Origin: Spinellus fusiger
Lineage: Eukaryota > Mucoromycota > Mucoromycetes > Mucorales > Phycomycetaceae
DNA length: 64,000 bases
Assembly: GCA_025094145.1 (NCBI GenBank)
Contig: JALLLS010000070.1
Location: 62,001 to 126,000 of the forward strand
Direction of reading: 5' to 3'
Positions 9,956 through 21,404 of this stretch are shown piece after piece. The first letter of the stretch is position 1, and every line of letters starts with the position of its first letter. A model generated the notes under the pieces. That model was given only the letters and a program-made list of their open reading frames with translations, was not told the DNA's origin and searched no databases. A program made the translations under genes and the position numbers.

Positions 9956-12129
9956 TGACTATCTCACTGAGAAATGTTGGTAATAAATTGATACAATATT
10001 TATTCATAATATCTTATTTTATTTAATAATATATCATATTGATTCCTAATGATTTTATAAAGTTATAGTATCATAAAACATAAAGTATAGAGATGAGAAC
10101 TCTAGTTTAAGATGTTAGAGGATCTTTTGAAATTACTGTTCACCATTTCAAAACACAGATAGCACGGACTTTTGCTAATGGAAAAGATCCGCTAGGCCAG
10201 GCTGTACTTAAACCTAAAATTTAATTGAAAAAGTCAGTGCGTGGAAAATGTAAATTCATTGTTTGTATTCAAACATCTTAAGGTGAACTGATTTTCAAAA
10301 GCATAATAGTACCATAAGCTCTATATTTATGGGAAAAGGGTACAGGAAGTACATTACTGCAGTCACAGATAGCATATAGACAGCTGTACTGCATAAGAAA
10401 CTCAATAAGTAAATAATTAATTCAAATAAAAATTAATATCAATGAACCTTTAGTACTTTACATACTTTTATCATTTGACAGCATAAAGGTTTAGATAAAG
10501 AAGCATCCTGTTTATTGACAATATTATGCAACCTTTATATTTTTAATCAATTCCTAACTTTATAATTAGCATTTTTTAAAGGTATCACCGATCGTTTTGA
10601 TATGTAACCATCAATATGACTTAACTTTATAAAAAATATGAGACCACATGCTATTTTAGTTTTCTACAGTAGAAAGTTTAAAATCTATCCCAGTTAGCAG
10701 GAATGGGCTTTATTAACTCATGGGCCACCGTTGATATGACTATGATTCAATTGCTAAAGACCCAATAAAATAGATGACGAAAATCTACAGTTTGATACAT
10801 TAAACTGTTCATTCATATTTAGATAACTCTCGTACAGTTAGGCCGAAAAGATAGAGCATTAGGAGAATGAATATAAATACATTTTATCATGACCTACTTA
10901 CAATTACTATACTTATTATCTCCTGTCATTGACATATATATTCTAAATAGTAGTCAGTGATGTTGGTACTCTAGGTAAGAGATGCAGGGAATGCTAATAA
11001 ATCAAAGATTGTTTTGTCTCAAAAGAATCAATACTTCAATTAAAAATAACTTAAGACATTTGAGCACAGTGTTTCAGGTTGTATCTGTATACTTTCTTAA
11101 TGAGTTTTAGTAGAAATCTCATGAGTTTTTTTTATATCAAGTTCAAAGAGGAGGAACATCTAATAAAAATTTAGTGACCATTACATCATCACTATCTTAA
11201 CAAGTGAAATTGTATCATAACACTATGCTCAAGGAATCAATTTATTAGATACAGTTTCAAATCAGGAGACTTGAATATTTTGTTTATGTTCTATGTGAAA
11301 TTATACATGCACATACACCACTAGTGCTTTATGGTGCAATATTCTCAATACAACATATAACAATTATTAGTAAAAAATAAAATAAAAAAGGGTTCCAAGC
11401 ATTAAGTACAGATCGACAAAAGATTGGTTGACTGTCCAGGTGAGCAGTTTCTTATCGACCTAACAATGGCTCAGTTTCTAATTCCTGAACAGTGCCAAAG
11501 TTGCCTTTAGCTTTTTAGAATAGCTAGTTTAAGATATTCTAGATGATTCATAGGGAAAAACATGGTAGTATGTACAGACCAGTTTTTTTTATTATGATTA
11601 TATCGATCTTTTTTGTTTTTTTCTAGACTCTCTTGCTATCATGACATTTAATGTGATCATTATAAGCAACACAGTAACAATGTTACTCTTACTGTTAGTA
11701 AGACCAGACTATCCATAATGTGATGAATAAGGCGTACACAGTATGGGTGAAAGATAATGATGGAAGAATCTTTCCCAGAGAACAAAAAAAGTGTAACCTC
11801 CATTTTATATACTATTTATTCATATGTTAATCTTTTTTGCTTGTCTTTGCCGTCTTTTTGGATGTTTATGTCAAAGCTTTACAGACCTGTAAAGCATATA
11901 GTTAAAATTTTATGTTTATTATTTCATAATTTTTTAAGTTTTCTTCTAATAGTATTAGCTTTAGTGATATTCTGTCTAATGTTATAAACTACTATCATCC
12001 CTTAATATTTGATGGCATTTCCTCAGTTTAGTACATGCCTAAATATTTTCTTACTTTAAAGCAATAACATTGCCTTCCCTTTACGTCAAGATATTTTCTT
12101 TTACAAAACGCTCCTTTAAAATCAAAAGG
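9956..12129. other. AT-rich gene-free DNA
   Basis: About 2.2 kb without a convincing gene. The open frame 11757-11987 is hydrophobic by AT bias and is not supported. A stretch near 11380-11530 is slightly less AT-rich and may be a decayed coding fragment, but I cannot assign it. No microsatellite or RNA gene seen. Confidence 0.45.
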
Positions 12130-12760
12130 TTTGCGGATATCCAAATAATTATTTCTTTTTGTGGATAACTCAATATCAAATTGTATTATCAATAGAATAT
12201 ATTGTTTATGAAGAAAATTGTTTATTATAATAATATAGCTTATAATATAATATGACTATTGCTATTGCTGTTCTAGATGTATTCTTCATATCAATAGAAT
12301 ACACACTCTAAAAGTCTAATGCTTAATCCTTGAGAGATAGATAACCATGCTTGAGAATACACCCTAGACACTTTAGACATCATTGACAGTATAAAAGGAA
12401 GAAAACCATCTAGGACTGAGTGGAGAAGAGCCTTAACTTGCCTAATAAACAGAAGAGTGTATTAGTAATAATTTAATCAAGAGAGATAGTATGCTTACCT
12501 TTTCATTTCCAGAATAACTTTTGGTAGTGTCTATTACTTTCATCTATTGTCTCACTTTGTTAATAATAGCACATTACTTTGCTTAGCTATGCTCACCTCG
12601 ACAAGCACTAAGTTGTTAAGTTGTATATGCAGTATGAGAAATAGAAAGAGGGGATTATCAAAAAAAAATTCATTTTAATAAGGTATACACTTTTAACTTT
12701 CACTTTTCAATGATTAATCAAGTCAAGGTTCACAAGTCAAATAACTCTCTTTTTAATCTT
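12130..12760 (+). repeat. Diverged inverted copy of the Fanzor-family repeat (Y')
   Basis: Reads as the reverse complement of about 8845-9460 with many substitutions and small indels. Landmarks in common are GATATCCAAATAA, CTCAATATCAAATTG, ACTTTTGGTAGTGTCTAT and CTCGACAAGCACTAAG. Much older than the A/C pair. Coding sense, if any, is plus. Confidence 0.7.
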
Positions 12761-14317
12761 ATGTTGAAATATTGTTTACTGTGTCTTTCTCTGTCATCAG
12801 ATTCAAGAAAGAAGAAATATTTAGCTGTACCATCTACCAGAAGACATTTAAAACAAAACAAAGATATGAAAGCACACATTGCTACTCATAACATGTAAAG
12901 ATAATCTCAAGTCTAAAAGTAATGTTGCTCATTCTCTGATTTGAATAGTCCTATGGCTGAGTCTTCTCGGTATTTATCATAAAAACATAAGCATAAAATA
13001 ATAAGAACTAAACTAATCATGCCTCATTGATATCATCCTCGGACTTGTTTATGGAATGACAATAGTCTTCCATGTAGAAAAAAATGATAAGACTAATGAT
13101 GACAAAGAGATCGATACTGAAGCTGATGAAGTTGTTGAAGAGGAACTTCTTTGGGCTGCTGTAGAAGAAGAGTTTGACAGCAGAAGCAACACTTTAGAGG
13201 AGACTGCCTTTGTGAATGGTGCTTTCCCATTTGCAACCATATTAGAAATGATCCTTCATTGTTTTTCTTCTTCTGATAATAAGAGTTGCATCTCAGAGGC
13301 ACTTTCAGGAAAGGTAAGATGTTGTTTCAGGACTTAAGGGATACCTGTTCTACCAGTCCTCAGGAGAAGATGTCTGCCTTGGACAGGGTTCTCAATCTTG
13401 AAGAGAGAGAAAAGAGCAAGAAACAATGCCCTCAAGTTCCCCACCACCATCATCCATGAGTCTTCCATGAAAAATCCTTCCAAGCACATAGAGTCTCTCA
13501 TTGCCAACCCCATCAAAATAAAAATGCTCTCTGCCTTGCTAGACAGAACTCTTAACTAGAGATTCTCTAACTCAAGGAGAGAAGTTGAAAACCCACCCCT
13601 GTTTCAAGCACCCCATGGTAACTGTTACCATTAACAGTATTTCCATTGATTTCTGGGTTGGAGATATAGTGTGCACCTCTCCCAGTGAAGGCAGAACAAC
13701 AACAGCAACAAATAAGTTAGTCCTTTTCTTCATACAATAGGGTAGACTGATAGCCAAAACTTATGAGGCAGAGCCTGGTTTCTCTATCAATAGAAATATT
13801 ATCATACTAGATATCATAAGATATATCAAACTTCCCACCAACGCCAATTCAAAAGAGTTGTTATCACTGCCAATTCTAAAAAGACATTTCATGCCAGTGA
13901 AAACAGTACTTCTAAACTTGTTCTCGGATGATATGAGTGGAAACTAGTCCAAGAACTGGAATAAGTTTGAAAACTGAGTACTGTCTCCAGCAGCAATGTC
14001 AATTAAAGAACAAAACAAGACAGAGAACATGTCATTTATATGTACTAGTAACAAACTTTCAGTGATAAATATGCTTTCTGATATTGTGAAAGACCTGAAG
14101 ATGCTGGAAAGTAGAATTGAAATATTTGATGTGGAGTATGGAGAATCTATCCTTGTTGGTCTAGCTGGTTTGTTCTTGTTGTCTTCTAGTACTTTGCCGG
14201 TCTTTGGTAAAAAAAAAATCGCTGCTTTTGGTTTAAAGGATAGTATTGGAAACAATATCTTGTTCCCATTGAACAACATAATTGTGGTGAACTTTGATGA
14301 TGTAGTTAGTCATGGGC
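12706..14317 (+). pseudogene. Degraded transposon-type gene with C2H2 zinc finger
   Basis: A chain of short in-phase segments broken by frameshifts and stops. Near 12810-12895 the codons spell a damaged C2H2 finger (FSCTIYQKTFKT, then a frameshift and KAHIATHN). From 13056 there is an acidic stretch (EADEVVEEELLWAAVEEE) and FVNGAFPFATILEMILHCF. From about 13420 in shifting frames come FPTTIIHESS, NPIKIKMLSALLDRTLN, HPCFKHPMVTVTI and FWVGDIVCTSPSEG. The last piece, 13996-14322, is open (RIEIFDVEYGESILVGLAGL). This architecture (finger, acidic linker, then a long conserved region) recalls proteins of large fungal DNA transposons, but I cannot name the superfamily. It sits exactly between repeat Y' and repeat arm X', as about 1.5 kb of extra DNA relative to the X-Y spacing on the left. 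Confidence 0.5.
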
Positions 14318-14710
14318 ATTGAGTCAATGAATGGCTATAATGCTCTTAATATAAGTAAGCTTGGTTCTATTTTATGGACAATGACCACTAGAATTAATTC
14401 AGTGTGTTCTATAATAAATTTTTCTTAAGCAGTGTCATACTGCAAATACTGTGGGCTTAAGGATAACACATTATGTTAAACAATACAGTGACTGAGTTGT
14501 AATATTAAGAGGATTCTGGTTCTATTTCTTATCTTTACAGCCAATTCTATACTTTTTAATTGCAAAGCCAATAGCCATTGCTAAAACAGGTAAGTAGAGT
14601 CTGAAACTGCTCATTTACACAGCGAAAAAGCATTTTCAAACACATTAGCCAATCATGATAATATTGCAATTCTATTCTCAGGATAATTCCTTGTATATCC
14701 CATAAATCTT
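14318..14710 (-). repeat. Inverted repeat X, right arm (393 bp)
   Basis: Reverse-complement partner of 8347-8739, same length. Outside this arm the similarity stops at once (GGGGTTTAGC follows), whereas the left copy continues into the AAATACACACC end, so the right arm is the truncated one. Confidence 0.88.
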
Positions 14711-16175
14711 CTGGGGTTTAGCATGGCAGGGCTATCTTCAATATTGATCCTAATAAAGATGAAAATAAAGTTTTTGATCAATTCACCATCATCTTTAGTT
14801 CTATCTATTTTTTAATGGAATTTATTTATATTCTTATTATTATTTTAGTGTGTTTATTATTTTACTCTCTTGAGCTTAGTCTTTGATGCACTATTAGCAT
14901 AGATGCTTTCGGAGAGTATAGAGATTGAAACGGACTCTATGACTCTTTCTTCAGCTGCAAATAAAATGTCAACCAGTCAGTTCACATACAAGCAATATTG
15001 AAACTTTTTATTTATTTATTTATTTATTTATTTATAAAAATAAAAGGTAATTGGTTGTACCTAGTATTTTCAGTAAGGAGATTATTATCATTCGTATTAG
15101 AATAATATGTCTACCAATGGCAAGAGTACCTTGCATAGTTTATATTGAGACAAGCTATGCTGATTGGCCATTAAAGACATTTAGCTCCAAGGCACACTGT
15201 TAAAGCATCTATTGACAAAAGAAGCTTTTATTATTTCTACAAGGCAATTGTATGTATAACTTGCACATGGTTCAGTACAAATGTTGATCATCAACAATAC
15301 TGTTACACGGGATTCCAAATACCATGAATGATATGTGCCAGAAGACATGAACAGACATAGACCCCGCGATAAAGGGATGTAGAGAGGTTGATACCGTGGT
15401 CTCTACAAAAAAAGCAATTACTCACCTATTCATCATTTAGTGTTTTTCTATCTCATTGCTTGGTATGTATGTCCAGATACAAATCAGTAGCTGTATTAGA
15501 TGTTCTATGCATTTCTTTTTGCTTATAGGTGTATGGATAAAGGGTTTCTTTTTTTTCTTTTCTTTTTTTTAATAATAATAATCAGACTATCTCCAGGATG
15601 GACGTGCCTCAGCCTGTAATGAGCAATCACGATTAGAGTCAGCTAAATATTATTAATCCAGTCAGGACTATCCAATAACAACAGAAAGAAACTGTACAAA
15701 TATGAACAGTTGTACTTTTCACACATATCAAGTATTCATTCAATCCAAAGAGCTTATTGATACTAATTCTGCATTATAGTTTGTCTTGTGATAAACAACA
15801 CTAGTCTAGTGTAATGATTTCAATTCTGTAACCCCTTTATTTTCTTATGTCAAATACCTGTCTGTGCTGGAAATAGTTGTGTAAAGGAGCAGTAAAAGAG
15901 AACTGATGCACTAGAATTAAGTTCATTGGTCTACAAATGATAATTAACGGTTTTAGTACTCAGCTATACACTGAGTCTAAGGTCGAAAATAGAGTTGCAC
16001 GGTTTTTAGAAACAGATCAAGATGTTATAATAAAAAGAGGATTTTTTTTTCTATCTTTTTTTTTACATCACTCCTTTTCATTCTTTCTTCCTCAATAAGG
16101 TGGCAGTCATGGAAGCCTCAAGTAATCCTCAGCACACATAAGAAACTAGCATCTTACTAATAAGTAACCATAGCA
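14711..16175. other. Gene-free DNA and desaturase promoter region
   Basis: Contains an (ATTT)n tract at 15008-15036, a T-rich stretch near 15548-15580 and another at about 16044-16070 close to the desaturase start, probably part of its core promoter. No coding region recognised in about 1.4 kb. Confidence 0.5.
15008..15036 (+). repeat. (ATTT)n microsatellite
   Basis: About seven uninterrupted TTTA units. Confidence 0.85.
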
Positions 16176-17617
16176 ATGCCTATATTTACTCGAGAGCAAC
16201 TCGACAAGACATGCAAAGAGGCCAAGGATGGAGTAGAGGATGCAAAGAAATATGTTATCATCGACAAGAAGGTCTATGATGTGACTGAATTTATAAACGA
16301 ACATCCTGGAGGAGACCGGGTACTGTTGACTCACATTGGCAAGGATGCTACAGGTAAAGAACAATGCTATTGGATAGACCACGGTGTAAATAAGCTTTAC
16401 TAAAAAAAAAGAAAAAATTGACAGATGTTTTTCATGCTATGCATCCCCCTTCTGCCTATGAAACTCTTGCCAACTATTATACTGGTGACTTTGAGGCTGA
16501 GCCTACTTCCACTTCTGACAAGAGCCAACAAAGCATAAAGTTTGCCAGAGAGATGAGAGAATTGCGTGAAAAGCTGCAGAGGGAGGGCTACTTTGATGCT
16601 AGTATACCATTTTATATCTGGAAAGTGCTATCCACCGTTTCAATTTGCGCTGTCTCTATGACACTTCTGAGTTTGTATGGAGAGACATCAACACTGGCTG
16701 TTATTGTGTCTGCTATTATTCTCGGTATCTTTTGGCAGCAGTGTGGCTGGCTTGCCCATGATTTTGGCCACCACCAAGTATCAAAGGATCGTATTATCAA
16801 TGACATGCTTCTTGTTTTCTTGGGTAATATGTGTCAGGGATTCTCTCTGTCTTGGTGGAAGAACAAACATAACACCCACCATGCTTCCACCAATGTAAGT
16901 GGCCATGATCCCGACATTGATACAGCACCTATTCTGTTGTGGGATGAGTTTGCCAGTGCCAACTACTATGGATCACTGAAAGATACACCTGGACCCATCA
17001 CTCGATTCCTCGCAGAGAATGTGTTACCCTATCAGACACGCTACTATGTCTTTATTCTTGCTTTTGCTCGTATCTCCTGGGCCCTGCAGTCTTTGTCCTA
17101 CTCATTAAAAGCTGGTGCTATCAACAAATCAGCCACCCTCAACTTCTTCGAACGCTCTAGCATCTTCATCCACTGGGGCTTTTTCAGTTATGCAGCCTGG
17201 GCTTGGACTGGTAATTTCCGCAACTTGGTGCTTTTCTTTGTCATATCCCAGGCAGTGACTGGTTATGCACTGGCTTTTGTGTTTGCTCTGAACCATGCTG
17301 GTATGCCTGTGATTACACAAGAAAAGGCCGAAACCATGGAATTCTTTGAGATTCAAACTATCACAGGCCGTGACGTTGCATTGGGGGTCTTTGGTGACTG
17401 GTTCTTTGGTGGACTCAACTACCAGATAGAGCACCACATTTTCCCTGATATGCCACGCCATAGCTTGAAAAAGGTCAAGCCAATGGTCAGAGCGCTCTGT
17501 AAAAAGTACAATATTCTTCACCACAACACATCTGCAGTGAAGGGCACCATTGAAGTTTTAGAGACATTAGATATGGTCCAGAAGTTATCATTAAAACTAA
17601 GCAAGAAGGCCTTTTGA
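16176..17617 (+). CDS. Delta-6 fatty-acid desaturase (cytochrome b5 fusion, front-end)
   Basis: Endoplasmic-reticulum front-end desaturase. The family inserts a delta-6 double bond, turning linoleate into gamma-linolenate, which Mucoromycota accumulate. Two exons, 16176-16353 and 16425-17617, with a 71-nt intron and consistent phase, give 456 residues, about the Mortierella delta-6 length. The N-terminal cytochrome b5 domain has the haem motif EHPGGD. Three histidine boxes follow: HDFGHH, HNTHH and the front-end signature QIEHH (glutamine replacing the first histidine). [27 protein letters not shown] and [11 protein letters not shown] are typical of fungal delta-6 enzymes; membrane helices lie between boxes 1 and 3. 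All metal ligands appear intact. A delta-5 or delta-8 specificity cannot be excluded from sequence alone, but overall resemblance favours delta-6. It is the only intact gene between the two repeat islands. Confidence 0.92.
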
Positions 17618-17980
17618 TTTGCATTTTAATTTCTCCTCTACCTTGCCTACTCTTCCGTTCTCTTCATTCCATTCTATACTCCCTATGCTTACATAGAATA
17701 AAAGGCATACTTGTTAAAATATTTTATCCAACATTTTATTAACATATTATCAATGATAAAACTCGTTTTTATTCAATTCCAGATGTCCGTTGTCCGCTGG
17801 GGCCCACGTCTTTTTTTCAATACAGAGTCCGGCACAAGCTATGAATGAGCGCAAACCTCATTCTTATTTGGCTGTGTCACTCCATCTTACTCTCCTCAAA
17901 GTCCTCACCTTCCATGTATATAAGGAGTGATGGTCTTTTTTCTTTTTCTTTTTTTTCTTTTTTTTTCCCCTTATCTCTCC
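17618..17980. other. Desaturase 3' UTR and T-rich leader
   Basis: AATAAA at about 17697-17702 after the desaturase stop. The right part ends in a 40-base T-rich tract (17935-17966) directly before the next ATG, resembling a pyrimidine-rich fungal promoter. No gene. Confidence 0.5.
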
Positions 17981-18310
17981 ATGCTTCAACTTGCTCTTCG
18001 TGACCGTCTTACTCTCATTATCAAACAGTCCAATCCTAAGCCCCCTGTCTTGACGGAAAAGACTGAGATACCACAAGACTTGACTGCTTTTGAGCGCACT
18101 TATGTCTCTTTTCCTGATTATGTTGATCCTCTACCCAGTCAGGCTAATCCACTCTAAGCCAAAGATCGCTATTATCTTTTACAACAGCGCCGGCAGCTGA
18201 GAGAATAGACAGCATGGCAATTACGTTTTGGCTTTGATAGTCTCTTCACCATATTCATCATCCTTTTATTGATTCCTCATCCTCTTATTAATTCACATGT
18301 GTTAATTTAA
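17981..18310 (+). pseudogene. Small reading frame broken by two in-frame stops
   Basis: An ATG at 17981 opens a 58-codon frame (MLQLALRDRLTLIIKQSN, then DYVDPLPSQANPL) ending in TAA at 18155-18157. The same frame goes on as protein-like sequence (AKDRYYLLQQRRQLRE) to a TAG at 18206-18208, then WQLRFGFDSLFTIFIILLL, a likely membrane segment, to a final TAA at 18308. Read through, it would be about 110 residues with one C-terminal helix. TAA and TAG are both one transition away from glutamine codons. I do not recognise the family. It could be a recently inactivated gene or a truncated but functional 58-residue protein; missed introns are a further possibility. Confidence 0.45.
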
Positions 18311-18557
18311 AATAATAAATACAAATGTGATGTCATTTACTTATTACATCCAATAGTAAAGGAAGGAAATTACAAATGGTGTTTAGAGCATAGAGCAGGC
18401 ATTGGAATGTTATAAGCCCAATAAAGGTACACACCGGAAGCACAAAAATCAGAATTGATTGAACACTATTTTTTTAAAAAAAAGAAAGAAAAGACAGTGT
18501 ATAGCTTGCTTTATCATAATTATTAGATACTATACCAGTCATAAGCCTGATGAGCTT

Positions 18558-18588
18558 ATTGAAATTTACAAAGATGGTAAATTTCAAT
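18558..18588 (+). other. 12-bp hairpin with 7-base loop, tRNA-like context
   Basis: ATTGAAATTTAC and GTAAATTTCAAT form a perfect 12-bp stem around the loop AAAGATG. About 20 bases downstream lies GGTTCAATTCC, which fits the RNA polymerase III B-box pattern. It is not a tRNA: the loop lacks U33, the stem is too long and no acceptor stem pairs. It could be a tRNA-derived SINE relic. Confidence 0.3.
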
Positions 18589-18688
18589 GCTCTGAAGCCC
18601 ATCTCAGGTTCAATTCCCTGAGTTCCTTACAAATAAGTCCCTGGAAATAGCAAAGGCAAGAAGAAAAGAAAAGAAAAAAGAAAAAAAA

Positions 18689-18707
18689 ACACACACACAC
18701 ACACACA
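18689..18707 (+). repeat. (AC)n microsatellite
   Basis: Pure AC dinucleotide run following a purine tract. Confidence 0.85.
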
Positions 18708-18832
18708 AAATAAACCAGTCTATAAGTTGTTCAATTACATGATTGTATTCAAAATAATGCATCTAGTCATGAGAACTTTGTTTATATTTTTAGTAGACTC
18801 TTGGTCCAGAATAGTACACATACAGGTATATA

Positions 18833-18883
18833 CATACACACACACGCACACACGCACACACGCACACACATACACACACACAC
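18833..18883 (+). repeat. Interrupted (CA)n microsatellite
   Basis: CA run interrupted by CG and TA units at regular spacing. Confidence 0.85.
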
Positions 18884-20388
18884 CTGAGATCATCAAGAGG
18901 AGATAATCTAAAGCATTATCTTTAATGGTAGGAAAGTATAACATGATCCATGATAAAAACTTGGAAGGATTGAAGGGGGAGGGGAGGGGGGCATAATAAG
19001 GTGTAGGGATAGACTAGATATAGAAGAAAGAGTCTATTTTCACTACTAATCTACAAAACATTGATATTATAAAGATAGAATGCTTTAGACTCTTCATCAT
19101 AGGCGCATAGAATGATCTACATGCATATATGCTATCACTATCACTAGCACTTGAGATAATAACATAGACATGCAGTCTCATGTAGCAGAATACAGTGACA
19201 AGAAAAGATTGACAAAGTGGCCCTGATACCTTAATAAAGAAAAACAGTTTCTTATCCTTCTCACAAAATGATATTCTCGCTCCTTTGATTGGGCTAAAAT
19301 AGTTATATTAGAGTACTAAATACCAGAAAGTCATATATAATCCAAGACAGCAAGATATAGGACTATTAAGGTTGATTGTTTCGAACAAAAATGGCATGCG
19401 TGCTATTTTGTACGATTTGATAATTCAGGAACGTGTGTACAAAAGCGAGAAAGTAAAACTAGTATTGGAAGTTGTACGACCAAGAGTCAACATGGTATAT
19501 TCAAATCCAGAGGCTAATAGCTCAAGAATTCATCTTATTTCATTGTCCGGTGAGTACAAGTAAGTCTATTTTTATTTAACTTTTCATTAAAATCTACAAC
19601 CATCATACCAAGACATAGGCAGACATTTAAAATATTCCTATGTTACCTTATAAAGATATTTTATTTCTATTAATGTAGTCAAGAGAATACATAAAAGTCA
19701 CCGCTTTTTTAAGGACCACAAAAGTTAGATTTGGATTTCACAAAGTTGACTGCTTATGGCTTAGGACTGCTTATGTTTATAGCAATCCATCCACCCACCC
19801 ACTCACCATCAAAGCAAAATTGGTGTATGTTAAGGTACCAATAATGACTCATATATTTATAATAAGACCTTGGCACTGGATACACTTTCCATCTATTCTA
19901 TTAATTGCTGTGTAATAGCTAATTATTTTACATTCTGATACATTTAACTAATGTAAACATATTAAATACTACTCTTAAGTGGTTGAAAAGTAAAAATAAT
20001 AATCAGAAATCAATCGGTTTCTATGGTAATAAATTTCACCAGTTTATAAATTTCATTTATGAGTTTGATTTGTCACTAATATTATAATAAATCAAATACA
20101 CACCTAAAGACTTTTGGGATATAAAAGTAGATACACGGACAATAAAATCACATGATTTTTTATGATTGGCTGATGTGTTTTTAAAAATATATATTTTCAT
20201 AAAGTATTGGTGTATTTTTGAGGAAATAAAATAGTGTAGAAATGTAGTATGGTTTAAAAAAAACTTATGTGTATCTTGGTTTAGTGCAGTGATAACTACA
20301 CTGGATTTTTTTTTATGTTTTGGTGGATTGGTTACTACTAGCTAATGGAGACTAATTTCTTTTGATACCAAAATACTGTACTGTCTTG

Positions 20389-20938
20389 GATCGACAAAAG
20401 CACTTGGGTCACTTGCGTTCTTCTCATAGCCCAAAAAGAACATGACGAAAGCTCAATGTTGCTGCCACGTCCTGATTCCAAAAGCGTTGAAAAATCATCT
20501 CATCAGAAACTCCAGTAGTTCTGGTCATGGTCTTCAAACATTTTTGGTTTTTAAATCAAAAAACAATAAACTAATTGGTTTTTTCTTTGACTTTCATAAA
20601 AAAGAAAGTAAGATTTTTACCTTTAAAGACCATGACATGTCACCGTGGGGTTCTTCTCTCTTCTGAAGGGTCTTGGGGTTTTGCACTTTCTTGAATTTCT
20701 CAAGCTCACAGTTCTTACAAGAAGGACAAAAACTGGATGTTTTGAACTCATCAATAAAGAACACCTTGAACCCTTCTTTCTTCAATATTCTTCTTATTCC
20801 AACACCTCTCGCTGGTCCATGGAACTTAACGCCTAAATACTCGTCAAGATGAACATAAATAAGCAAGGTAATGTATTATTATTAACAAAGAAAATAATAG
20901 AAAGAAGTTGTAGATACCACCAAAGGCTATTCTGAAAG
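20389..20938 (-). pseudogene. Decayed Fanzor (TnpB-like) nuclease gene, C-terminal part
   Basis: Fanzors are eukaryotic relatives of TnpB, RNA-guided nucleases with a split RuvC domain and an inserted zinc ribbon. Reading on the minus strand: IAFGG near 20925, then GVGIRRILKKEGFKVFFID, EFKTSSFCPSC (RuvC II acidic region and first zinc pair, about 20717-20752), ELEKFKKVQNPK, CHGL, and after a likely intron or insertion and frameshifts WNQDVAATLSFRHVLFGL (about 20438-20486). The last motif is the RuvC III region, normally WNRD; the aspartate remains but arginine is glutamine. Several frameshifts and stops (TAA after CHGL, TGA after LFGL) show it is dead. The 5' part runs into repeat C, where only scattered coding signal remains (for example YTLDIIDLVEDHQ). 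No guide-RNA region could be identified. Confidence 0.7.
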
Positions 20939-21404
20939 TAAAAAGTTAAACAGTGTCTTCATCTGGGCTTGAGTTTATTGTATTCTACAAGATACTCATT
21001 GTATTGTTATTAATAAATAAAGACTCTTCTCAAGTCAGTCTTTGGTGGTCTTCTACAAGGTCAATAATGTCTAGAGTATACTCCTGAGAACAGTTATCTA
21101 TCTTCTAAGAATAAATCATTATAATGTTAGGGTATAAATTCTATTGCTATGAGGGAATGTGCTTAAGCAGTAGCTACAGTCATAATATAGTATTAGCTAT
21201 ACTATTATAATAATTTTATTCATCAACACTATATTCTATTGATAATACAATTTGATATTGAGGTATACTACAAAAGGAAACAGTTATTTGGATATCCACA
21301 GACCTTTTATTTTAAACACAGATACATAGAATGCCAAAATATTTTTGGACGTAAGAGAAAGGAGATATCACCGTTTAAAGGCTAGAAAAATCTCCTGGTG
21401 TGTA
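20823..21404 (-). repeat. Repeat C: 582-bp copy of Fanzor-family sequence
   Basis: Direct repeat of 8972-9553 (see repeat A). In this copy the left edge is continuous with the Fanzor C-terminal coding sequence, so this is probably the more complete context. Similarity stops after GGTGTGTA at 21404; the 21405-21590 stretch is AT-rich with no recognised coding. Confidence 0.88.

Larger units (their letters stand above)
18311..20094. other. Intergenic DNA with CA repeats and a small open frame
   Basis: Low-complexity purine and CA tracts (18650-18707, 18833-18883), a G-rich stretch near 18970-18992 and an open frame at 19372-19563 that ends next to a GGTGAGTAC donor-like sequence but has no recognised domain. 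A hairpin at 18558-18588 is listed separately. Otherwise nothing. Confidence 0.45.

Noticed and set aside
11757..11987. Hydrophobic 76-codon frame as a membrane protein
   Set aside because: Its Phe/Leu/Ile richness is expected from the AT bias; no start context, homologue or flanking exon.
17864..18076. Minus-strand frame with a poly-lysine run
   Set aside because: Translation of the T-rich promoter tract before the small ORF at 17981.
18541..18630. tRNA gene at the hairpin
   Set aside because: No acceptor stem, no U33, anticodon-type stem of 12 bp, and the T-loop would have 8 bases.
20594..20866. Intact 90-residue zinc-ribbon protein
   Set aside because: The frame is only a piece of the decayed Fanzor gene; RuvC III follows in another frame after stops.
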